This document shows, one piece after another, positions 6,315 to 10,399 of a stretch of DNA of 10,399 nucleotides. Source of the stretch: Desulfobacteraceae bacterium (lineage in GTDB: Bacteria; Desulfobacterota; Desulfobacteria; Desulfobacterales; Desulfobacteraceae). Below the pieces are notes generated by a model, which saw only the letters and a list, made by a program, of their open reading frames with translations, was not told the DNA's origin and searched no databases. The stretch is taken from the NCBI GenBank assembly GCA_003354055.1, contig PIVQ01000201.1:1-10399 (forward strand). The letters are read 5' to 3'. How positions within the stretch are numbered: position 1 is the stretch's first letter; the number at the start of each line of letters is the position of its first letter. The translations under genes and the position numbers were made by a program.

Positions 6315-6892
6315 TGAAACGTCGTATACGGGTATGCATGATCGGGATGCTTTTGTTGCTGGCATTGGCAGGTCCGGTAACGGCTGATACTGAAGAAGAA
6401 TATGCCCCGACTATAACCGGGATGTCACTCAATTTGGGGTATACCTATGACCCTTCGGATGGCATCTGGTTTGGCCAGGTTTCTTTTTTCAAACTCTACG
6501 ACTACGATAAAATCTGGCCCCACAGGGCGCCTGAGGCATTGCGGTTCAAAGTTGAGGGGAGTCTTGGCGGTACCAGTCTGGATAATGGGGATATCCGCAT
6601 GAATGCCGGGGTCAATATTTTTGCCCTGTATTACCTTCGGGGCCTTGAAACAGACTCGCTAAGACCCTATGCAGAGGCCGGGATCGGAGTGATGTATACC
6701 GATTACAGGGTGCCGGGTCAGGATTATCGTTTTAATTTTAACCCCCAGGCCGGTGTCGGCGTGGAATTTAAAAGGGAAAGCAGGCGTCCATGCTTTCTGG
6801 CGCTGAGGCTACATCACTTATCAAATGCCGGTATCGGATCAGACAACAGAGGGCTGAATTCTGTTGTCTGCATGTTCGGCAGTTATTTTTAG
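6314..6892 (+). CDS. PagL-like outer membrane beta-barrel (acyloxyacyl hydrolase family)
   Basis: A 192-residue exported protein with signal peptide (hydrophobic 8-20, Ala cleavage near 24) followed by alternating beta strands and a final aromatic residue (GSYF), as expected for an eight-stranded outer-membrane barrel. The family's catalytic region is present: LRLHHLSNAGIG (165-176), with His168 and Ser170 in the His-X-Ser arrangement of PagL lipid A 3-O-deacylase. The third catalytic residue of Pseudomonas PagL, a Glu twelve residues after the Ser, corresponds here to Asn182 (RGLNS); I believe other distant members share this Asn. The PYAEAGIGVMYTDY (119-131) and FNPQAGVGVEF (142-152) strands also fit the family. 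Its ATG overlaps the CLF stop by one base (TAATG), so it is inside the operon. It may trim lipid A or another acylated lipid, possibly the pigment lipid; activity is unproven. Confidence 0.82.
   Translation: MKRRIRVCMIGMLLLLALAGPVTADTEEEYAPTITGMSLNLGYTYDPSDGIWFGQVSFFKLYDYDKIWPHRAPEALRFKVEGSLGGTSLDNGDIRMNAGVNIFALYYLRGLETDSLRPYAEAGIGVMYTDYRVPGQDYRFNFNPQAGVGVEFKRESRRPCFLALRLHHLSNAGIGSDNRGLNSVVCMFGSYF
6840..6870 (+). repeat. Perfect 11-bp inverted repeat (hairpin) inside the PagL-like gene
   Basis: CAGACAACAGA at 6840-6850 and its exact reverse complement TCTGTTGTCTG at 6860-6870 flank a nine-base loop. It lies over codons 176-186, about 20 bases before the stop, and a T-rich run (6883-6890) follows about a dozen bases later. 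As RNA this would be a stable stem between the barrel gene and ACP2. It could pause, terminate or protect transcripts; it is not a textbook terminator because the T run is displaced. Confidence 0.7.
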
Positions 6893-6952
6893 CGGGGTTG
6901 TTTTCCCCTGTATAGCAGATATAGAAAGAAAAGTTAGAAAAGGAATAATTCA

Positions 6953-7201
6953 ATGGATAGAATAATAGAGATTGTTAACCGGGTTTTGGAAGAAGAATTT
7001 GAGATTGAGCCCCATTTGCTGAAGCCCGAGGCGTTGCTTTATGAAGATATCGGCCTGGACAGTCTGGATGCCGTGGATCTGATCGTTATGGTTGATAAAG
7101 AGCTTGGCGTTCGTATTGAAGAGGAAGAGGCGCGATCCATCAGAACCCTGGAAAACGTGTATGAAATTATTGATGAACTGTTAAAAGAAAAACAAGCCTG
7201 A
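6953..7201 (+). CDS. Acyl carrier protein 2 (ApeF/ApeE-like)
   Basis: An 82-residue acidic ACP with the attachment serine at residue 37 in EDIGLDSLDAVDLIVMVDKELG. It differs from ACP1 through most of its length, so it is a distinct carrier and not a recent copy. Aryl-polyene systems normally have two ACPs, thought to divide starter loading and chain extension. A clear ribosome site (AAAAGGAA about eight bases before the ATG) lies in the 60-bp gap after the PagL-like gene. It is the last gene of the rightward operon and ends 19 bp before the stop of the converging dehydratase gene. Confidence 0.93.
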   Translation: MDRIIEIVNRVLEEEFEIEPHLLKPEALLYEDIGLDSLDAVDLIVMVDKELGVRIEEEEARSIRTLENVYEIIDELLKEKQA

Positions 7202-7206
7202 TCACG

Positions 7207-7231
7207 ATACGGACTGTTCTTCAGTCCGTAT
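7207..7231. terminator. Hairpin between converging operons
   Basis: ATACGGACTG at 7207-7216 and its exact complement CAGTCCGTAT at 7222-7231 flank a five-base loop. It starts five bases after the ACP2 stop and contains the TGA stop of the leftward dehydratase gene, so it is placed to end transcription from both sides. There is no good T run on either strand, so it may act as a barrier or 3' end stabiliser instead of a classical intrinsic terminator. Confidence 0.6.
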
Positions 7232-7607
7232 TCCGTTCCAATAAAAGGTTGACGCGTCCGGCTGGTTTGCCGTTGGATTTAATATCGGCCCTGACCGCGA
7301 ACGGCTGGTCCGACGACCAAAGGCCTTCGGTCAGACGGATGCTTAAGTGAACCGATGCTCCGGGGTCAATCTGATGTGAGAATTTGGTCTTTTTGATAGT
7401 CTTTACGGTCAGCCCGCTATCCAAGGATTCTTCCAAAATCAATTTTACCATTTCAATCTGTGCGATTCCGGGCAGAATAGGCCTGTCTGGGAAATGACCG
7501 GTAAAGATATCCTGGGACCTGGAAAATTCAAATTCTGCATTTACCTCTTCACTTTCAAGGTCAGATATTTTTATCAATCCGTCTTTTAAATCTGTGTAGA
7601 GCGTCAT
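7221..7607 (-). CDS. FabZ/ApeI-like 3-hydroxyacyl-ACP dehydratase
   Basis: A 128-residue hotdog-fold enzyme with the catalytic pair intact: His38 in FTGHFPDRPILPGIAQIEMVK and Glu52 fourteen residues later, the same spacing as His and Glu in FabZ. It would dehydrate the 3-hydroxyacyl-ACP formed after each extension, leaving the double bonds of the polyene. I start it at ATG 7607 because an AAGGTGG ribosome site lies about eight bases before it; a GTG at 7619 overlaps that site and would add four residues. It is the last gene of the leftward operon, ten or so bases after the lipoprotein gene. In characterised aryl-polyene systems ApeI works together with ApeP; the ApeP-like gene is in the same operon. 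Confidence 0.88.
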   Translation of the reverse strand: MTLYTDLKDGLIKISDLESEEVNAEFEFSRSQDIFTGHFPDRPILPGIAQIEMVKLILEESLDSGLTVKTIKKTKFSHQIDPGASVHLSIRLTEGLWSSDQPFAVRADIKSNGKPAGRVNLLLERNTD

Positions 7608-7629
7608 TTTTCGTTCCACCTTAATTCTA

Positions 7630-8337
7630 TTACATCATGTAACGAACGTTGATGTCGAGTCTGTATTTATTAGCCCTGTTTTCAATGGTGATAAATTCAG
7701 GGTAGGGTGAGCTTTCGCCATAACTCATGTCCATAAAATAGACACTTCGGTTGTTTTGTAATATACGAAAACTATTGTAACGGAGAGGGGGACTTTTTTC
7801 AGCGCTGAATAGATACTCTTTTATCAGGTTGTCCCCTTGATCCATTTGATCCACCAAAACAAATCGGCCGCCCGGCTCAGAAAAGTGCACGGGGTTACCA
7901 AGAACCGGCATAAAATAGATTCGCTTTAAATCAACGGCTACGAATCGTTCAAGCCATTCTTTTTTTAAAACGGTGCTTGCGTAAACAATATCCACCTTAT
8001 CATCATTTAAATGGATCTCGAACAGTTTGCCTCCCATCTCTGCCTGGGAAATCAGTTTAATCTGCCGCTTTTGTCTGTCTATACTTAAAAATCCTTTCAT
8101 CACGAGAGTATGCCCTCCGACCGAAAGCGTGGTGCTATGCAATGCATTAAACCGGTTTGGATATAAGGTGTCTAACGTTTGCCCGGCGGTTTTTACAAAT
8201 GTTGCCGGTGCAGGTATCCGCTCCTGAACCGCTACGTTGGGATCCGGCAGACCGCTACATCCCTGGAGCAGAACAAAACTTGAAAAAAGGATGAATAAGA
8301 ATGGAATAAAACGGGGGCGAAACATGTATCTTACCAT
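7630..8337 (-). CDS. DUF3261/LolB-like outer membrane lipoprotein
   Basis: A 235-residue lipoprotein precursor with a hydrophobic N-terminus and lipobox Leu-Gln-Gly-Cys (Cys27), followed by Ser, which suggests outer membrane sorting. The rest is strand-rich, like the half-barrel of LolA/LolB proteins: paired strands such as LVMKGFLSIDRQKRQIKLIS (78-97), KLFEIHLNDDKVDIVYAS (104-121), FVLVDQM and RYNSFRILQ, with a C-terminal YPEFITIEN strand. DUF3261 lipoproteins are regular members of aryl-polyene clusters beside a LolA homologue, and the same order holds here; the assignment is from memory and from context. Its start overlaps the end of the LolA-like gene by seven bases. An ATG twelve bases further in (8325) is an alternative start that leaves the lipobox intact. 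Likely role: receive pigment lipid or lipoprotein from the periplasmic carrier at the outer membrane. Confidence 0.78.
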   Translation of the reverse strand: MVRYMFRPRFIPFLFILFSSFVLLQGCSGLPDPNVAVQERIPAPATFVKTAGQTLDTLYPNRFNALHSTTLSVGGHTLVMKGFLSIDRQKRQIKLISQAEMGGKLFEIHLNDDKVDIVYASTVLKKEWLERFVAVDLKRIYFMPVLGNPVHFSEPGGRFVLVDQMDQGDNLIKEYLFSAEKSPPLRYNSFRILQNNRSVYFMDMSYGESSPYPEFITIENRANKYRLDINVRYMM

Positions 8338-9113
8338 GGGGTGACCGGTGAGGGACCTTGAGCGTTACCTGTGAAAACAAGGTCATCAAGGTGAATGTTG
8401 ATCCGGTCGTCATAAAAAGCAATCCTGGTAAAATCCTGTTCAGTTTCCCGGATGAGAATAAAATCAAGACGGTTCAAGTCTCCGTTAATTCCAAGCTCAA
8501 ACGCATGAATAAATTGCTTGAATTCCTCGGCTTTAGGCTCGAGTATCAGGGTAACTGCGCCTGGACGCTCCTGGTTGCTTCCTGGAATATATTTTCCGCT
8601 TATTTTGTAAAGGCCATTGTGATTGAAGCGCCCGTTGACCCAGGCGCCCATATGGTCCAGAATGATTCCGGCTATTCTTTGATCTCCCTGGAGAAGTGCT
8701 TGCCATTGGCCTTTTACCATTTCATATTTTAGGATTTTTTTCCGGTTAACAATCAGCGCCGATTGAAAGGGCGTATAAAATTCAAATCTGATCTTATCCG
8801 GATGTTTAAAAAGAAAGATTCCTTCAGACACAATCGGGGTGCTGAACAAAGAAATGTTTTTTTCCTGGGTCAATTTGGTTTTCAGGGTTTTAACCTTACT
8901 GAATTTCTCCCGGGTTTCTTCCAGAATTGCAGTTAATGTTTCCTGTGACATGGGCCGATATGTCTTTGACTCCAAAGCTGAGGCTGATCCATGGACAGGG
9001 AACGGCATCAGCGCATCAAAATGCCCTGATGCCGGCAAAAATACAACCAGAAACAATGCCAGTGGAAGATATCCCAGTCTGCTCAATTTAAACATAAACG
9101 ATACGGTTTTCAT
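8331..9113 (-). CDS. LolA-like periplasmic lipid carrier
   Basis: A 260-residue exported protein with the LolA signature region: KVKTLKTKLTQEKNISLFSTPIVSEG (73-98) followed by GIFLFKHPDKIRFEFYTPFQSALIVNRKKILKYE, the strand pattern of the unclosed LolA barrel that shields an acyl chain. The N-terminus is long, with a hydrophobic segment at about 12-28 and a possible cleavage site near the Ala-Ser-Ala at 44-46; the ATG at residue 7 is a possible alternative start. It overlaps the preceding ApeP-like gene by four bases (ATGA), so the two are translationally coupled. Cluster-specific LolA homologues are known in aryl-polyene and xanthomonadin loci, where they are believed to carry the lipidated pigment across the periplasm. 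Whether this one replaces the general LolA cannot be told. Confidence 0.85.
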   Translation of the reverse strand: MKTVSFMFKLSRLGYLPLALFLVVFLPASGHFDALMPFPVHGSASALESKTYRPMSQETLTAILEETREKFSKVKTLKTKLTQEKNISLFSTPIVSEGIFLFKHPDKIRFEFYTPFQSALIVNRKKILKYEMVKGQWQALLQGDQRIAGIILDHMGAWVNGRFNHNGLYKISGKYIPGSNQERPGAVTLILEPKAEEFKQFIHAFELGINGDLNRLDFILIRETEQDFTRIAFYDDRINIHLDDLVFTGNAQGPSPVTPW

Positions 9114-9544
9114 TGGGAGTTTTCCGTGTTCTGGGGTGGGTTGAAAATTTTGATCTGCCCCTTGGCAACCGTTTTGTCTCTGAAAATAATCTTACCCTTA
9201 ATAAGGTGGAAAGGACCTATTTCATCTGTTTTTTCAATGTGTATTTTTATGGTGCTGTTTTCCGGAACAGATTGGAAAAATTCAAAATGGTCAATGGCCA
9301 CAAGCATTCCCATAGCCTGGGGATCCCCCCTGCCGTTTAAATGTTTATACCCGTGATGGGCTGCGACGGTTTGGGCAATGCATTCAATGAATACACCATC
9401 GGATACGACACCACCCGAACACCCGTAATCTTTTTCGGTAAAGTGTTTTTCAGCCCTTGCAGATGTCTCACTTATTCTTTCATACCCGTCGATCATGATC
9501 ATGGGCGGTCTTTGAGGGATCAGCTTTTCAATATCTGTGTACAT
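9110..9544 (-). CDS. ApeP-like hotdog dehydratase partner lacking the catalytic His
   Basis: A 144-residue single hotdog domain. The N-terminus IEKLIPQRPPMIMIDGYERI (5-24) and the helix VVSDGVFIECIAQTVAAHHGY (46-66), with Glu54, are typical of 3-hydroxyacyl-ACP dehydratase relatives of the ApeP group. The GHFP motif of active FabZ enzymes is absent: fourteen residues before Glu54 there is Tyr40, not His. Such proteins are known or presumed to pair with a catalytic ApeI-type subunit, and one is encoded three genes downstream. A ribosome site AAAGGG overlaps the yqeY stop, and the gap to yqeY is only six bases, so the pigment genes follow directly behind a housekeeping gene on one likely transcript. 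Confidence 0.85.
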   Translation of the reverse strand: MYTDIEKLIPQRPPMIMIDGYERISETSARAEKHFTEKDYGCSGGVVSDGVFIECIAQTVAAHHGYKHLNGRGDPQAMGMLVAIDHFEFFQSVPENSTIKIHIEKTDEIGPFHLIKGKIIFRDKTVAKGQIKIFNPPQNTENSQ

Positions 9545-9550
9545 TAAAGT

Positions 9551-10036
9551 CTACCCTTTCAAAATCTCCTGAACCACCTTGCCGTCAGCAAGCTTTCCAT
9601 AGTGCTTCATGACGGTGCCCATGGCCTGCATCGGGCTTTTGAACTGGGACATATCAACATTGTCCGCTATCCATTGCTTGATCTCTTCAGGCGTTGCCAT
9701 CTGGGGCAGATAGTCATTGAGCAGTTCCAGATAATCTGAAGTGTTTTCTTTTTTAAGTTCAAGAACGGTTTTTTCGGATTTAACAAATTTTCTGATAATA
9801 TCCAGAACATCATCATCGGTGATTTCTTCAGCTGTTTTGACCCGGGTGGATTTTTTTCCGCTTTCCAGGGTGATGGCTACAGTCAGGTTGGGAAAAGCCC
9901 CTATGATTAGGCGCATGGTATCCCGGACTATCGTATCCTTTTTTATCATGGCGGATTTCATATCCTGGCGGATTTTATCGTGAAGGGAAATCTCCATTGA
10001 TGCATCCCATCCGTATTGCCCATTGTTTTCTGTCAT
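9551..10036 (-). CDS. yqeY: GatB/YqeY domain protein
   Basis: A 161-residue protein matching the GatB/YqeY family along its whole length: a helical N-terminus SLHDKIRQDMKSAMIKKDTIVRDTMRLIIGA (17-47), the middle helix with ITDDDVLDIIRKFVKSEK, the LNDYLPQMATPEEIKQWI stretch, and the terminal MGTVMKHYGKLADGKVVQEIL. The domain is related to the tRNA-binding tail of GatB and is thought to act with tRNA, but its role is not established. A strong ribosome site (AAAGGA, seven bases) supports ATG 10036; the usual family start corresponds to Met14 (ATG 9997), so the first thirteen residues are an addition. It follows selD by 28 bp. Confidence 0.92.
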   Translation of the reverse strand: MTENNGQYGWDASMEISLHDKIRQDMKSAMIKKDTIVRDTMRLIIGAFPNLTVAITLESGKKSTRVKTAEEITDDDVLDIIRKFVKSEKTVLELKKENTSDYLELLNDYLPQMATPEEIKQWIADNVDMSQFKSPMQAMGTVMKHYGKLADGKVVQEILKG

Positions 10037-10064
10037 TTTTTTGTCCTTTATATAAAATCTTGTA

Positions 10065-10399
10065 TCAGGTCAGGATAATTCCCGGCCTGTTGTCTGTTAC
10101 TTCGCCGATGATCGTTGCATCTGCCACGCCTGCTTGCCTTAATTGTGAGACCAGGGTCTTAGCATCCCCGGAAGGCAGGGAAAAGATCAGTCCGCCGGAG
10201 GTCTGGGGATCATACAATAGTCCCTGGTCAACCTGTGTCAGATCTCTTTGAATCTCGAGGCTATGGGTGTTGACCATGGCCTCATTGGCCTTGTTGCTGC
10301 CCGTGGTTTCCCCTTTGGCGTACATGTCTTTTGCATAGGGATAGATGGGCAATTGATCATAGTTGATCACAAAGCTGGTTTTGCTGCCGTTGGCCATTT
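10065..10399 (-). CDS. selD: Selenide, water dikinase, C-terminal part
   Basis: The last 110 or so residues of a protein whose N-terminus lies beyond the right edge. The diagnostic C-terminal motif LLYDPQTSGGLIFSL is present, preceded by the N-A-M segment (SNKANEAMVN) and followed by a terminal IIGEVTD strand, as in SelD enzymes of the AIR synthase-like superfamily. The ATG at 10397 is internal, since full SelD proteins have about 340 residues. The enzyme makes selenophosphate for selenocysteine and selenouridine, so the host likely uses selenium. The catalytic Cys or Sec near the N-terminus is not in the window. Upstream of yqeY in the same direction. Confidence 0.93.
   Translation of the reverse strand, partial: MANGSKTSFVINYDQLPIYPYAKDMYAKGETTGSNKANEAMVNTHSLEIQRDLTQVDQGLLYDPQTSGGLIFSLPSGDAKTLVSQLRQAGVADATIIGEVTDNRPGIILT

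Noticed and set aside
1..10399. CRISPR arrays, transposases, tRNA or rRNA genes, phage genes
   Set aside because: No regular repeats with spacers, no transposase-like frames with terminal repeats, and no RNA gene signatures were seen on either strand.

Overview
The window looks like part of an aryl-polyene (APE) type pigment-lipid gene cluster in a Gram-negative, probably anaerobic deltaproteobacterium. I infer Desulfobacterales-like from the moderate GC content, the style of the genes and the adjacent selenium gene, but the sequence cannot prove this. The evidence for an APE cluster is the combination of genes: two acyl carrier proteins, a chain-length-factor-like ketosynthase without catalytic residues, a catalytic hotdog dehydratase plus a hotdog partner lacking the histidine, a LolA-like carrier, a LolB/DUF3261-like lipoprotein, a PaaK-type acid ligase and a family 2 glycosyltransferase.

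Layout. Left block (1-4029), all on the minus strand: a signal-peptide protein with an internal duplication (3253-4029), an acyl-activating ligase (1819-3219), an MIO-type aromatic amino acid ammonia-lyase (226-1815) and the N-terminus of a glycosyltransferase (1-212, cut by the window edge). Centre (4030-4992): an AT-rich divergent intergenic region with a good promoter, a small lipoprotein gene, and the decayed remnant of a second copy of that gene together with its upstream region. Plus-strand biosynthetic operon (4993-7201): ACP1, CLF-like ketosynthase, a PagL-like outer-membrane beta-barrel and ACP2. Right block (7221-10399), minus strand: selD 3' end, yqeY, ApeP-like hotdog protein, LolA-like protein, DUF3261/LolB-like lipoprotein and ApeI-like dehydratase. 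The two operons converge on a hairpin at 7207-7231.

How it would work together (inference): the ammonia-lyase makes p-coumarate or cinnamate from tyrosine or phenylalanine. The ligase loads it as CoA or ACP thioester. Chains are extended on the ACPs by a KS:CLF pair and dehydrated by an ApeI:ApeP pair. The product is joined to a lipid or sugar by the glycosyltransferase and moved to the outer membrane by the LolA-like and LolB-like proteins. The catalytic ketosynthase, ketoreductase, acyltransferase and MMPL exporter expected of such a cluster are not in the window and probably lie to the left; the right edge returns to housekeeping genes (yqeY, selD).

The least ordinary features are the ammonia-lyase/ligase head-group supply (familiar from flexirubin clusters) inside an APE-like set, a PagL-type lipid A deacylase homologue embedded between CLF and ACP2 with an 11-bp perfect hairpin inside its 3' coding end, a CLF whose conserved N-terminus lies upstream of any ATG/GTG/TTG start, and the duplicated-then-decayed lipoprotein locus in the middle of the cluster.
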